A stretch of DNA of 64,000 nucleotides from DAOTWA01 sp963702935 (GTDB taxonomy: Bacteria; Chloroflexota; Anaerolineae; Anaerolineales; Anaerolineaceae), in NCBI GenBank assembly GCA_963702935.1, contig OY969772.1, positions 2,976,001-3,040,000 of the forward strand, read 5' to 3'. The notes under the pieces are model-generated. The model worked only from the letters and a program-made list of their open reading frames with translations, was not told where the DNA came from and ran no database searches. A program made the position numbers and the translations under genes. Positions 27,427 through 37,193 of the stretch are shown here, one piece after another (the first letter of the stretch is position 1; every line of letters starts with the position of its first letter).

Positions 27427-29187
27427 ATGTTTGAGGTCGAGCAGCAGGCAGTTGAAGAACGCATTCACCAATATTCCGCACAGAACAACCTCCCTGTGAT
27501 TCCGTTGCAATGGGCCTCCATACCCTTTAGCGGGCAGTGGGGCATTTCGACTTCTTTCTTCCAGATGGCCGCTCAAGAAGCCCGGCAGGGCAAGCAAGTG
27601 AATGTTCCCCGCCGTGCGCAGGAAATCGCCGAAGGGGTAGCCGCTTTCCTGGGCCTGCCGGCCGGGTTCGCCCGCGTGGAGGCCATCAAAGGCTACCTGA
27701 ACCTGTACTTCTCCACCGCCGAGTACACCCGCCGCGTGGTAGATGCCGTCCTGGAGCAGCGCCAGGAGTTTGGGCGCGGCGCCTCCAAGGGACAGCGCGT
27801 GATGGTGGAGTTCTCTCAGCCCAACACGCATAAATCCATCCACGTGGGGCACCTGCGCAACGTCATTCTGGGGGCGTCGGTCGTCAACCTGCTTCAAGCC
27901 GCCGGCTACGAGGTGATCCGCGCCACCTACCCGGGCGACATCGGCCTGCACGTCGTCAAGTGGATGTGGAATTACCTCAAGCACCACGATGGCGAGCTGC
28001 CGGGCGAGGACAAGATGCGCTGGATGCAGGACCTGTATTCAGAGGCAGATCACCACTATTCCACTGAGCCGGAGGCCGAGCAAGAGGTGCGCGCGTTATT
28101 CGCGCGCTGGGATCAGCGTGACCCGCAGGTATTGGCTTTGTGGGAGCGCAGCCGCGCCTGGTCGCTGGAGGGCTTCGACCAGTTTTACGCCATCATGGGG
28201 GTCGAATTCGACCGCGTCTATTTCGAGAGCGAGGTGGAAGAGCCTGGCAAAGAGATGGTCAAAGAGCTGATCGCGCGCGGCATTGCCCGCGACGAGCGCC
28301 CGGATGGCCCGGTGGTGGTCAAGCTAGACGAGCTGCTGGGCATCCAGGAAGAGAAATATCGCGTGCTGGTGGTGCTGCGCTCGGACGGCACCTCCCTGTA
28401 TGCCACCAAAGACCTGGCCCTGGCCATCAAGAAATACGAGGAATTCAAGCTGGATCGCTCGGTTTACGTGATCGACGTGCGCCAGAGCCTGTATATGACC
28501 CAGATCTTCAAGACCCTGGAATTGATGGGTTATCCCTGGGCCAAGGGCCTCTACCACCTGGCCTATGAGATCGTCAACCTGCCCGGCAACGTCACCATGT
28601 CCTCGCGCGAAGGCACGGTGGTCATGTTCTCCGATCTGGTCAAAGAGGCCACGGCGCGCGCTTTGCAGATCGTGCAGGCCAAAAACCCCGAGCTCTCGCC
28701 GGAGAGCCAGGCAAGTATCGCCAGCGCGGTAGCCCTGGGCGCCATCAAATATTCCATGCTGGCGCGCGACAACACCAAGATCGTGACCTTCGACTGGGAC
28801 GCCGCGCTCGATTTCAACGGCCAGGCCGCGCCATACATCCAGTACGCCCACGTGCGCGCCAGCAGCATCCTGCGCCGGGCGGGCGGGGAGATTCCGCCGG
28901 CCATCACGCCGGTGAGCGAGCTGGAGCCGACCGAGGTGGCCCTGGTGGATCTGATCTCCCGTCTACCCAAGGAGGTGCAGCGGGCCGCCGCCGAGTACCG
29001 CCCGCTGTATATCGCCAACCTGGCCTTCGATCTGGCGCGCGCCTTCAATGATTTCTACAATCAATGCCCCGTTTTGCAGGCCGAGCCTCAGGTGCGCGCC
29101 AGCCGGCTGCGCCTGGTGGCGGCTGCCCGCCAAGCGATTGCCAATGCTCTGGCTTTGATGGGCATCACAGCCCCACAAGCGATGTGA
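27427..29187 (+). CDS. argS: Arginyl-tRNA synthetase
   Basis: A 586-residue class I synthetase from ATG 27427. The N-terminal additional domain is present but short. The HIGH-type motif is 'QPNTHKSIHVGHLRNV', and the KMSKS position is replaced by 'MSSREGTVV', as usual in ArgRS. The DALR anticodon domain is at the end ('YIQYAHVRASSILRRAG', 'ANLAFDLARAFNDFYNQCPVLQAE'). An extended -10 (TGTTATAAT) is at 27384-27392. The last codons (MGITAPQAM) lie within a 3' repeat that recurs twice after the stop. Confidence 0.95.
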   Translation: MFEVEQQAVEERIHQYSAQNNLPVIPLQWASIPFSGQWGISTSFFQMAAQEARQGKQVNVPRRAQEIAEGVAAFLGLPAGFARVEAIKGYLNLYFSTAEYTRRVVDAVLEQRQEFGRGASKGQRVMVEFSQPNTHKSIHVGHLRNVILGASVVNLLQAAGYEVIRATYPGDIGLHVVKWMWNYLKHHDGELPGEDKMRWMQDLYSEADHHYSTEPEAEQEVRALFARWDQRDPQVLALWERSRAWSLEGFDQFYAIMGVEFDRVYFESEVEEPGKEMVKELIARGIARDERPDGPVVVKLDELLGIQEEKYRVLVVLRSDGTSLYATKDLALAIKKYEEFKLDRSVYVIDVRQSLYMTQIFKTLELMGYPWAKGLYHLAYEIVNLPGNVTMSSREGTVVMFSDLVKEATARALQIVQAKNPELSPESQASIASAVALGAIKYSMLARDNTKIVTFDWDAALDFNGQAAPYIQYAHVRASSILRRAGGEIPPAITPVSELEPTEVALVDLISRLPKEVQRAAAEYRPLYIANLAFDLARAFNDFYNQCPVLQAEPQVRASRLRLVAAARQAIANALALMGITAPQAM

Positions 29188-29280
29188 TTGGGCATCACAG
29201 CCCCATGGGCGCTTGCGCCCTAAAGCGATGCGATGGGCATCACAGCCCCATGGGCCATTAGCGCCCAGAAGTGATGTGAG
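29160..29280. repeat. Three imperfect tandem copies of the argS 3' end
   Basis: GGGCATCACAGCCCCA occurs at about 29160, 29190 and 29235, each followed by an AGCGATGTGAT-like or AGTGATGTGAG string. The first copy encodes the last residues of ArgRS. The intervening CATGGGCGCTTGCGCCC can form a hairpin. The array may serve as the 3' end of the argS transcript. Confidence 0.75.
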
Positions 29281-29357
29281 TACGGAGACCCTCTTTACTT
29301 TGCGACCGGTGTGGTTATAGGGATCGCATCGGCCAGCTCATCAAAAGGAGAACCCTT

Positions 29358-30677
29358 ATGTCCCCTATTCGTACTATCATCATGGGCGCTGCCGGGCGCG
29401 ACTTCCACAATTTCAACGTTTTCTTTCGAGATAACCGGGATTATGAGGTGGTGGCCTTCACCGCCACTCAGATCCCCAACATCGAAGGCCGGCGTTATCC
29501 CGCCCAGTTGGCCGGCTCGCTTTATCCGCAGGGCATCCCCATCTTTCCCGAAAGCGAGCTGGAGCGCCTGATCCGGGATCTCAAGGCGGATCAGGTGGTG
29601 TTCGCTTACAGCGACGTTTCGCACGAGACGGTGATGCACAAGGCCTCCACGGTCCTGTCTGCCGGCGCCGACTTCCGCCTGATGGGCCCGCGTTCCACTC
29701 AGGTAAAGTCCGTCAAGCCGCTGGTATCGGTGTGCGCGGTGCGCACCGGATCGGGCAAGAGCCAGACCACCCGGCGCGTCTCGCTGATCTTGCGCAAGAT
29801 GGGTTATAAGGTGGCCGCCATTCGCCACCCCATGCCCTACGGCGACCTGGTCAAGCAGGCCGTCCAGCGTTTCGCGGATTACAGCGACCTGGACAAGAAC
29901 GAATGCACCATCGAAGAGCGCGAGGAATACGAGCCTCACCTCGATAACGGCGTCATCGTGTATGCCGGCGTGGATTACGAAGCCATCCTGCGCCAGGCCG
30001 AGCAAGAGGTCGACATCGTCCTGTGGGACGGCGGCAACAACGACTTCCCCTTCTACGTCTCCGACCTCCAGATCGTGGTAGCCGACCCGCACCGCCCCGG
30101 CCACGAGTTCACTTACCACCCCGGCGAGACCAACGTGCGCTCTGCGGACGTGATCGTGATCAATAAAGTGGATACGGCCAACCCCGAGAACGTGATCGCG
30201 GTGCGCAGCTCGGTGGCGGCCTTGAACCCGCGCGCCACCGTCATCGAAGCCGCCTCACCCCTCTTCGTGGACGATCCCGCTGCCATCCGCGGCAAGCGCG
30301 TTCTGGTGATCGAGGACGGCCCCACCCTGACTCACGGCGAGATGGCCTACGGCGCCGGTTGGGTAGCCGCGCGCCGTTTTGGCGCGGCAGAGATCGTCGA
30401 CCCGCGCCCGTTTGCGGTCGGCTCGATCCTGGCGACGTACCACAAGTATCCCAAGACCGGTCCCATCCTGCCGGCCATGGGCTACGGCGAGGAAATGACC
30501 CGCGACCTGGAGAAGACCATCAATAATGCCGATGTGGATCTGGTGCTGATTGGCACCCCCATCGATCTGAACCGTATTATCAAGATCAACAAGCCTTCCC
30601 AGCGCGTGCGCTACGAGCTGCAAGAGATCGGCCAGCCCACCCTGGAAGATATCCTGAAAGCAAAGTTCGGAAAGTAA
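29358..30677 (+). CDS. Cyclic 2,3-diphosphoglycerate synthetase-like GTPase/ATPase
   Basis: A 439-residue protein with an N-terminal Rossmann part ('IIMGAAGRDFHNFNVFFRDN'), a P-loop 'VRTGSGKSQTTRRVSLIL', then 'VDIVLWDGGNNDFPFYVSDLQIVVADPHRPGH' and the nucleotide-base motif 'VIVINKVD'. This is the layout of the archaeal cpgS product (which makes cyclic 2,3-DPG) and of many bacterial relatives annotated by it. Whether this organism makes the cyclic compound is unknown. RBS AAGGAG precedes the ATG. It is 71 nt upstream of obgE. Confidence 0.8.
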   Translation: MSPIRTIIMGAAGRDFHNFNVFFRDNRDYEVVAFTATQIPNIEGRRYPAQLAGSLYPQGIPIFPESELERLIRDLKADQVVFAYSDVSHETVMHKASTVLSAGADFRLMGPRSTQVKSVKPLVSVCAVRTGSGKSQTTRRVSLILRKMGYKVAAIRHPMPYGDLVKQAVQRFADYSDLDKNECTIEEREEYEPHLDNGVIVYAGVDYEAILRQAEQEVDIVLWDGGNNDFPFYVSDLQIVVADPHRPGHEFTYHPGETNVRSADVIVINKVDTANPENVIAVRSSVAALNPRATVIEAASPLFVDDPAAIRGKRVLVIEDGPTLTHGEMAYGAGWVAARRFGAAEIVDPRPFAVGSILATYHKYPKTGPILPAMGYGEEMTRDLEKTINNADVDLVLIGTPIDLNRIIKINKPSQRVRYELQEIGQPTLEDILKAKFGK

Positions 30678-30685
30678 CGAGGATA

Positions 30686-30736
30686 GAGAATAGAGAGTCG
30701 AGAGTAGCTTGACTATTCTCGGCTCTCTATTCTCGA
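30686..30736. repeat. Inverted repeat GAGAATAGAGAG family, copy 1
   Basis: Arms GAGAATAGAGAG and CTCTCTATTCTC enclose about 27 nt that contain a smaller related repeat. A similar element follows galT (39535-39581). Both lie at gene 3' ends, without a T run. Confidence 0.7.
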
Positions 30737-30748
30737 AAAACGTAAGCC

Positions 30749-32014
30749 ATGCTCATCGATCAAGCCAGCATTTATGTTCGTTCCGGTAAAGGCGGAGATG
30801 GCGCCGTCCATTTCCACCGTGAAAAATACGTCCCGCGCGGCGGCCCTGATGGGGGAGACGGCGGGCACGGTGGTTCGGTGTACCTGGAAGTTGTGCCCAC
30901 CCTCAACACACTGTCAGCTTTCCGCCACCAGATCAAGTACGTGGCCGAGGATGGCGCCCGCGGCGGCCGGAACAATATGTCTGGCCGCTCTGCTCCCGAT
31001 CTGACCATCCTCGTGCCGCCCGGAACGGTGGTCTACGAGGAAGCCGGCGGGGAGCTGCTGGGCGACCTGCTCCAGCCCGGCCAGCGTCTGCTGGTCTGCA
31101 AGGGTGGGCGCGGCGGGCGCGGCAACCAGCATTTTGCTACCTCGCGCAACCAGGCGCCCCGCATGGGCGAGAAGGGCGAGCCGCCTCAGGAGCGCCGCCT
31201 GCGCCTGGAGCTCAAGCTGATCGCCGACGTGGGCATCGTGGGTGTGCCCAACGCGGGCAAGTCCAGCTTCCTGGCGGCGGTGACCCGCGCCACGCCCAAG
31301 ATCGCGCCTTACCCGTTTACCACCCTGGAGCCTAATCTGGGGGTGGCGACTCTCGATATAGAGACGACCCTGGTACTGGCGGATATTCCCGGCCTGATCG
31401 AAGGCGCTCATCAAGGTGCCGGGTTGGGGTTCGAATTCCTACGCCACATTCAGCGTACGCGCGTGCTGATCCACCTCCTGGACGGCCTGTCTTCCGATCC
31501 CCTGGCCGATTTTACCCAGATCAACAGCGAAATGGCCTTATTCGACGAGCGCCTGGGCCAGAAGCCCCAGATCGTGGCCTTCAACAAGATCGACCTGCCG
31601 GAAGTGCAGGAACGCTGGCCGCAGATCAAGAGCGAGCTGGAGGGGCGTGGTTACCAGCCCATTTCGATTTCTGCTATGGCAGGCACCAACCTGCAGGCGG
31701 TCCTGTGGCGCGCCGTCGAGCTGCTCAAGGAGGCCCCTCTCCCGGAGCTGGAGGTCGAGCTGCCGGTCTATCGCCCGGAGGAAGGCCTCAAAGATTTCAC
31801 CATCCGGCGCACGGAGGACGGCGTCAACTGGCAGGTGAGCGGGCCGGCCATCGAGCGGGCCGCCGCGATGACTTATTGGGAATACGAAGGCTCGGTGCGA
31901 CGTTTCCAGCGCTTGATGGGGCGGATTGGCCTGGAAGACGCTCTGCGCAAGGCCGGCGTCCAGAACGGGGATACGGTTTTCATCGGTGATTACGAGCTGG
32001 AATGGCAAGATTGA
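30749..32014 (+). CDS. obgE: Obg family GTPase
   Basis: A 421-residue, ribosome-associated GTPase. The glycine-rich Obg fold fills residues 1-158 ('GKGGDGAVHFHREKYVPRGGPDGGDGGHGG'). The G domain has G1 'GVPNAGKSS', G3 'ADIPGLIEGAHQGAGLG' and G4 'FNKID'. The OCT domain is at the C-terminus ('VNWQVSGPAIERAAAMTYWEYEGSVRRFQRLMGRIGLEDAL'). It precedes nadD by 42 nt, a common pairing. Confidence 0.96.
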   Translation: MLIDQASIYVRSGKGGDGAVHFHREKYVPRGGPDGGDGGHGGSVYLEVVPTLNTLSAFRHQIKYVAEDGARGGRNNMSGRSAPDLTILVPPGTVVYEEAGGELLGDLLQPGQRLLVCKGGRGGRGNQHFATSRNQAPRMGEKGEPPQERRLRLELKLIADVGIVGVPNAGKSSFLAAVTRATPKIAPYPFTTLEPNLGVATLDIETTLVLADIPGLIEGAHQGAGLGFEFLRHIQRTRVLIHLLDGLSSDPLADFTQINSEMALFDERLGQKPQIVAFNKIDLPEVQERWPQIKSELEGRGYQPISISAMAGTNLQAVLWRAVELLKEAPLPELEVELPVYRPEEGLKDFTIRRTEDGVNWQVSGPAIERAAAMTYWEYEGSVRRFQRLMGRIGLEDALRKAGVQNGDTVFIGDYELEWQD

Positions 32015-32056
32015 TCTAATCCCGGCGCCTTGACCCGCCGGTTTCGTGAGGAAGAC

Positions 32057-32659
32057 ATGCGCATAGGAATATTCGGCGGGACTTTTGACCCGCCCCACCT
32101 GGGTCACCTGATCCTGGCGGCTGAGGCTTTTGACCAGTTAAGCCTCTCGCGCCTGCTGTGGGTATTGACCCCCGACCCGCCGCACAAACAGGGCAACCTG
32201 ATCACCCCGCTAGAATACCGCCTCGAGATGGTCAAAGCCGCCATCCGCGACGACCCGGCTTTCGAGCTTTCCAGCGTAGAGATCGACCGCCCCGGCCCGC
32301 ATTATGCCCTGGATACGGTCGACCTCCTGGCCGAAAAGTACCCGCGCGACGAGCTGGTTTATCTGATCGGGGGGGACTCGCTGCACGATCTGCCCACCTG
32401 GCACCGCCCGCAGGACTTCCTCCGCGCCTGCCAGGCTTTGGGGGTCATGCGCCGGCCGGGAGACGTGATCGACCTGGCCTCCATCGAAGCGCGCTTGCCG
32501 GGAGTCTCTGCCAAAGTGGAGTTTATCGAGGCGCCCTTGTTGGAGATCTCTTCCAGCCAGATCCGCCAGCGGGTGGCCGGCGGACGCCCCTTTCGTTACT
32601 ATCTTCAGGAATCCGTTTTCCGCATCATCCAGTCTCACCGGCTTTATCGTCTCTCTTGA
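32057..32659 (+). CDS. nadD: Nicotinate-nucleotide adenylyltransferase
   Basis: About 200 residues from ATG 32057. It adenylylates nicotinate mononucleotide in NAD synthesis. The (H/T)xGH nucleotidyltransferase motif 'GGTFDPPHLGHLILAAEA' and the C-terminal 'LLEISSSQIRQRVAGGRPFRYYLQESV' (ISSTxIR) are diagnostic. The upstream in-frame ATG at 32042 is less likely, because GAGGAAG lies just before 32057. Confidence 0.95.
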   Translation: MRIGIFGGTFDPPHLGHLILAAEAFDQLSLSRLLWVLTPDPPHKQGNLITPLEYRLEMVKAAIRDDPAFELSSVEIDRPGPHYALDTVDLLAEKYPRDELVYLIGGDSLHDLPTWHRPQDFLRACQALGVMRRPGDVIDLASIEARLPGVSAKVEFIEAPLLEISSSQIRQRVAGGRPFRYYLQESVFRIIQSHRLYRLS

Positions 32660-32691
32660 ACCAATCTGCTTCGCCGAAGGAGCTTTCTAGC

Positions 32692-33897
32692 ATGTCCCTC
32701 ATCCTGGAGAAGATGTTTTCTTCCATCGCTTTGAGCCATTTTATCGTGGACGTATTGAACGGGGAGCGGGGCATCTTGCTGGCTTATTTGAGCGTTCCGC
32801 TGGGGCTCACCAACGCCGTGCTGGGTCTGATCAGCACCCTCTATTCATTGGTGGCGGCCCTGGCGCAGCCTTTCTTCGGCTTTCTGGCCGATCGTTTTGG
32901 CCCGCGCTGGATCGTGTCGGGCGGAGTGTTATGGATGGTGGGCTTTTTCGCCCTGGCGCTCACCGTCCAGGGCCAGGTGGCCCTGGTTTTCCTGATCCTG
33001 GCCAGCCTGGGGTCGGGAGCCTTCCACCCGGCCGGGGTTGCGCAGGTCACGTTGATGGGGCACACTCACCTGGCCGGCCGCGAGGCGACGGCGGCTTCCT
33101 ACTTTTTCGTGTTTGGGCAGTTTGGCTATTTCATCGGGCCGGTTTTGGGCGGCCCGTTGCTGGATCTCTTCGGGCCGAGCGGGCTGCTCCTGCTGGTGGT
33201 CTTCGGCCTTCCGATCAGCGGTTTCGCCGGTTGGCAGCTCCGTTCTGGCGCGCAGCCGGTTGCCCGGGCGGAAAGCGCTCCCGAAAACCCCCACTCTGAA
33301 TTCGTCCGCCCGCTCTTGGGAGGCATCCTGGCGATTGGGCTGGTCGCGGCTTCCCAATCCTGGGTGCAGCAAAACATGATCACCTTTATCCCCAAATATT
33401 TGCAGGACATGGGCGAAACGGCCAGCACCTACGGCCTGCTGGCTGCCTTGTTTATGGGCGGCTCGGCCATTGGAACGATTATCGGGGGCATGGCCGCCGA
33501 TCGTTTTGGCCGGCGCCGCATGATTGTGCTCAGTATGGCGGCTTCTATTGCCCCGCTGGTATTGATGGCCAGGGTGGGAGTATCCGGCTGGCTCTATCTG
33601 CTCATCCCCCTGACCGGCGTGCTCAACGGCGGCGTGTATACCATCATCGTGGTGATCGCCCAGCGCTTGATTCCCGGCGGCCGGGCGCTGGCCTCTGGGC
33701 TGATCCTGGGCTTCCTTTTCTCCAGCGGAGCCGTGGGCACCTTGTTCAGCGGTTACCTGGCGGACCGCATGGGGTTCATTCCCGTCTTTTATTTGAGCGC
33801 CGCGATTGCCCTGGTGGGTGTTCTGGCGGCCTTTGGCTTGCAGCGCGAGCCGGCGCTGAGCCTGGCGCCTACCCCCGTAGATATTGCCGGCGAATAA
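32692..33897 (+). CDS. MFS transporter (fosmidomycin-resistance-like)
   Basis: A 401-residue, 12-helix transporter. ATG 32692 has AAGGAG upstream. 'LSHFIVDVLNGERGILLAYLSVPLGLTNAVLGLISTLYSLVAALAQPFFGFLADRFGPRW' resembles the Fsr family. Motif A occurs as 'GFLADRFGPR' and 'GGMAADRFGRRR'. The substrate is unknown. The long open frame upstream of this start overlaps nadD out of frame and is not coding. Confidence 0.85.
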   Translation: MSLILEKMFSSIALSHFIVDVLNGERGILLAYLSVPLGLTNAVLGLISTLYSLVAALAQPFFGFLADRFGPRWIVSGGVLWMVGFFALALTVQGQVALVFLILASLGSGAFHPAGVAQVTLMGHTHLAGREATAASYFFVFGQFGYFIGPVLGGPLLDLFGPSGLLLLVVFGLPISGFAGWQLRSGAQPVARAESAPENPHSEFVRPLLGGILAIGLVAASQSWVQQNMITFIPKYLQDMGETASTYGLLAALFMGGSAIGTIIGGMAADRFGRRRMIVLSMAASIAPLVLMARVGVSGWLYLLIPLTGVLNGGVYTIIVVIAQRLIPGGRALASGLILGFLFSSGAVGTLFSGYLADRMGFIPVFYLSAAIALVGVLAAFGLQREPALSLAPTPVDIAGE

Positions 33898-33916
33898 GGG
33901 AATTGGATCGTATTCC

Positions 33917-35032
33917 TTACGCGTCTAATTGATACGTGTGGTACTGATTCTTGCAAGGGTTGCCCCAGGCAATGTAGAGTTGGCGGGAGGTCAGATCCAT
34001 GACCAGCGAAGTGATCGTCTTTTCGCGGTTCAGCGGGGTGTCCATAGTAGCGTGGTTGCAGACCGAATCGGGATAGTTGACGTGGTCCCGCAGGATGGCC
34101 TGTAGGGTCTTGGGGGTGTGCTTCGGAACGCGCTTTAGCAGGCGCAAGGCGCGCAGATAGCGCACGCGTGTAGCCACCAATTCGTCCGGCTCGTCTTCGA
34201 CGCCCTGCATATCGTGGTCCAGGTAATGATTGGTGTGCGCCAGATAACCTTCCTCCGCATACAGCAGGGAAAATTGCCGGGCCGAGACCTCGACGTTGTA
34301 TAATTCTCCGCTCTCGTGAGCCAGCAGGTGGTTGTAGCCCGCTGCGCGCAGCGGCACGAGCATGTGGCGGATGGCTTCGGCGGGGGTGCGCGCTGAAAGC
34401 ACTGCCCGAGAGAGCACCACCCGGGGGATGCCGATACGGCTGTCGGTGGGATAGACCGAATCGCAGCACTGCGCGATTCCGGCGGCGTTGAAGCCGATAT
34501 TGGGCAGCAGCCCTCCGTAGGTCAGGGCCAGGAAGGGCGGCTCGTCGTCTGGCGTGGCGTGGATCACGAAAATATCGGCCTCGTCTTCGGGCACCCAATC
34601 CTCGTTGTGGCCGAGCAGCACGTGGCCGTCGGCGGTGCGCTCTTCGTTCACGGCGATGCTGGTGCATTTCGTCAGGTGCAAGGCGTCCATGGTCACGGCT
34701 TCCATGGCGTTCAGAAAGGCCAGGTCGTCGAAGCTGACCCCGGCTCCCTCGGCGATGCCGAGCAGCTCTTCCACGTATTGGGGATAGCGCTCTTGAGCGA
34801 AGGGGATGTATTTCTTGGACTGGATGATCGCCCCTTCCCAGTTCAGTTGAAGCTGGTCGTAGGCCATCGCCACCAGATTGCGGGCGTTTTCCAGGCTGTG
34901 CTGCACCCTGCTTGCGGTGGCCTCGCCGATTTGGCGGCCCATTTCACGGTGCGACCCTGAGATACGGATGAGAGGTGGGGGAGTGGGGTGTATTTCCGGG
35001 GCTGAAACCTGCGTATCGATAATTTTATCCAT
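33917..35032 (-). CDS. C45 family peptidase / acyltransferase-like Ntn hydrolase
   Basis: A 371-residue protein of the isopenicillin-N acyltransferase (peptidase C45) family. These Ntn hydrolases self-cleave to expose a catalytic Cys; the candidate is in 'LTKCTSIAVNEERTADGHVLLGHNEDW' (near residue 123). 'GSHREMGRQIGEA' near the start and 'YGGLLPNIGFNAAGIAQCCDSVYPTDSRIGIPRVVLSRAVL' are family features. Natural substrate unknown; not evidence for antibiotic synthesis. No signal peptide is seen. Confidence 0.82.
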   Translation of the reverse strand: MDKIIDTQVSAPEIHPTPPPLIRISGSHREMGRQIGEATASRVQHSLENARNLVAMAYDQLQLNWEGAIIQSKKYIPFAQERYPQYVEELLGIAEGAGVSFDDLAFLNAMEAVTMDALHLTKCTSIAVNEERTADGHVLLGHNEDWVPEDEADIFVIHATPDDEPPFLALTYGGLLPNIGFNAAGIAQCCDSVYPTDSRIGIPRVVLSRAVLSARTPAEAIRHMLVPLRAAGYNHLLAHESGELYNVEVSARQFSLLYAEEGYLAHTNHYLDHDMQGVEDEPDELVATRVRYLRALRLLKRVPKHTPKTLQAILRDHVNYPDSVCNHATMDTPLNREKTITSLVMDLTSRQLYIAWGNPCKNQYHTYQLDA

Positions 35033-35139
35033 AAATAATCTATTATTCCTCTGTGTTCTCTCTGCCTCTGCGGTGCGATTTTCTTTTCGTATTATAACCC
35101 CCGATTCGGGAAAAGGCTAACCGCTGCGGGAGAACGCAA

Positions 35140-35176
35140 AATGCCCGGCCGCCCTGGGAGGGACGAGCCGGGCATT
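35140..35176 (-). terminator. Terminator after the LiaF-like lipoprotein gene
   Basis: A 10-bp stem AATGCCCGGC/GCCGGGCATT lies 19 nt after the stop, followed on the minus strand by TTTGCG. Weak T run, long loop. Confidence 0.55.
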
Positions 35177-35194
35177 GCAGGTCTATGAAGGGGC

Positions 35195-36046
35195 TTATTG
35201 CGCGACCAGCTTCAGGCTGCCCACGCCCATCTCGACGGTAACGTTGAGAGTGGGGCCGCTTCCGGAGGTGGAATACACGTTATCGGTGACCGTCCAGGTT
35301 CCCTGGGCGTTGATATTGCTCAGCCCGCCGCTGTTGGTGATTTTGGCGTTCATGCCCGCCGGGATGAGGATGTCCAGGCTGCTGACGCCCGCCCGGATGG
35401 TGACGTTGGCGTCGTGCGAGAGCGTCCCCGAGAAGTCCAGGGTGTAGGAGCCTGCGCCGCCGTCGAAGGTCATCTGGCTGAAATTCGCGTAGCCGAGACC
35501 GATCAGATCCACTTTGGAGGCGCCGGTCTTATAGGTCAGCCGCTCCATCGGTTCCGGGTTCGGGGTGGAAAAGGTCACCGTCGATTCGCTGGCGCCGTCA
35601 GAGATGCTCAGGTTGCGCAGGTGCAGGCCGCTCAGGTCGAGGGTGCCCTTATACGCGCCGGCGCTGATCTCCAGGTCCATGGGAACGGTGTTGTTGAGCT
35701 TCAGGTCCCAATCGTTCACGATGTTCTTCGTGGGGATGCCGTTGATGGAATTGTTTCCTTGCTGAATCGAGAGGCTGTTCCCGCTGTTGGTGATAGTGGG
35801 CTTCCAGGAGTCTACGTTGTATTGGATGGTGCCGTCGACCAGGGCCGAGGAGCCGCCGGAGAGCTTGAAGGTTCCGGCGCCCATGCCGATGTTCACGGAG
35901 GTTGCTTCGTTGCCAGACGGCAGCGGCTCGTTGACCGTCAGGATTTGGGTCGGGCCGGTCTGGATGCTTGGAATGTTGATATTGATCGAGCAGGCCAGTG
36001 AGGCCAGGATTAATACTGCGATCACCGCGTAAAGTTGGGGTTTCAT
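35195..36046 (-). CDS. Lipoprotein with LiaF/toast-rack-like beta-repeat domain
   Basis: A 283-residue lipoprotein. The signal peptide 'MKPQLYAVIAVLILASLAC' ends in a lipobox. The rest is a regular, Ser/Gly/Asn-rich beta fold ('IGMGAGTFKLSGGSSALVDGTIQYNVDSWKPTITNSGNSLSIQQG', 'VEMGVGSLKLV'), which matches the stacked-strand toast-rack/LiaF C-terminal type. Such domains occur in envelope-stress systems. It is the fourth gene of the sigma-factor operon. Confidence 0.8.
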   Translation of the reverse strand: MKPQLYAVIAVLILASLACSININIPSIQTGPTQILTVNEPLPSGNEATSVNIGMGAGTFKLSGGSSALVDGTIQYNVDSWKPTITNSGNSLSIQQGNNSINGIPTKNIVNDWDLKLNNTVPMDLEISAGAYKGTLDLSGLHLRNLSISDGASESTVTFSTPNPEPMERLTYKTGASKVDLIGLGYANFSQMTFDGGAGSYTLDFSGTLSHDANVTIRAGVSSLDILIPAGMNAKITNSGGLSNINAQGTWTVTDNVYSTSGSGPTLNVTVEMGVGSLKLVAQ

Positions 36047-36156
36047 CTTTCTTCTCCAGTCGTAAGCTATTCTGCGAGGGCGCGGGGCTGCCCGGCATGT
36101 TCGCGCCGCCTTCGGCCACCCCGTGCCCCGATTTGTTGCCTGATCTCGGCTGAAAG

Positions 36157-37193
36157 CTAGCCTTCAGCCGGAGGGGCCGGCGGCAGGGCTCCAGGGGCGC
36201 TGGGGGGCGCCGGGGGACCGCAGCCGCCTGAATACCCTGCGGGTTATAGGGCGGATAATTCTGGGTGCCGAAGCGCGTCAGGATTACCCCGCCCAGGCCG
36301 AGCATGCCCACCAGGAAGGGGATCAGCCACCCCACGCAGGGGATATACCCCACGCTGTTGACCACCAGGGTCATCAGGAAGGTGCCCAGTCCGGCAGACA
36401 GCGCCAGAGTCCAGTTCTGGTTCAGGGCCTTGGCCAGGCGGTCGCCCACCTCGAACCCAACCGCGATCCAGCCAAACAGCACCGCCAGGCCCAGGGCCAG
36501 GGAGGCCAGCAGGCCGATGGGAATCAGGATGATGGTGATCGAGACGATCACGATGAGCAGTGGGGCCACGATCGCCGTCAGGCAGCCAAACCCTCCCGCG
36601 GCCACGGGTTGCGCCATGATCGCCCGGGCGGTGCGCTCGGCTTGCTTGGAAAGGAACAGGGCCGCCAGGATCGCCAGGGCCGCCAGGCCCAGGGACTTCG
36701 CCACGACGCTCCCCGCCGACCAGAACAGGTTGCCGAAGGGGGCCATCCCCAGGTGCAGATTGGGGACGAACACGTTATTTGGGACGTTGAACTGGAAGGG
36801 CTTGTTAGACCCGATGACGACTTCCCCGTCTACACGCGCCAGGTCTGAACGGTGCAGCGAGGCGGCCAGGGTGGTGACGTTGCCGCGCACGTGGGCGTCG
36901 TCTTGCAGGAAGACCGAGCCGCCCATGGTGCTGACGTTGCCGGTAACTTCTCCGTCGATGGTCAGGCTTCCGCCCAGGAGCAGGATATCGCCCTGCACCA
37001 GCGAGCTTTTTTCGAGATTGGCGGACCCTCCGAGCACGACCAGATTCCCATTCAGCGTATCTCCGGCCGGCAACGTGTAACTATCGCCAAAGACGATCTT
37101 GTCCTCTCGTGGGCTGTTGGCCAGGGCAACACCGGGGAAAGCCAGGGCGGCGAGCAAAGTTAGCAGCAGGATGACTTTCGTGAAGGGTTTCAT
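36157..37193 (-). CDS. Bactofilin-like exported membrane protein (C-terminus uncertain, likely frameshift)
   Basis: About 345 residues. A signal peptide ('LLLTLLAALAFPGVALA') is followed by a polymer-forming, right-handed beta-helix-like region ('GDTLNGNLVVLGGSANLEKSSLVQGDILLLGGSLTIDGEVTGNVSTMGGSVFLQDDAHVRGNVTTLAASL') and four or more membrane helices. As printed the frame runs on without a stop into the next gene. A one-base change near 36225 would end it at 36157 with a Pro/Ala-rich tail, or at 36164. The ATG overlaps the anti-sigma stop by 4 nt. Confidence 0.75.

Noticed and set aside
33917..35032. Beta-lactam (penicillin) biosynthesis gene
   Set aside because: C45 proteins are broad Ntn hydrolases and no other biosynthetic genes are present.
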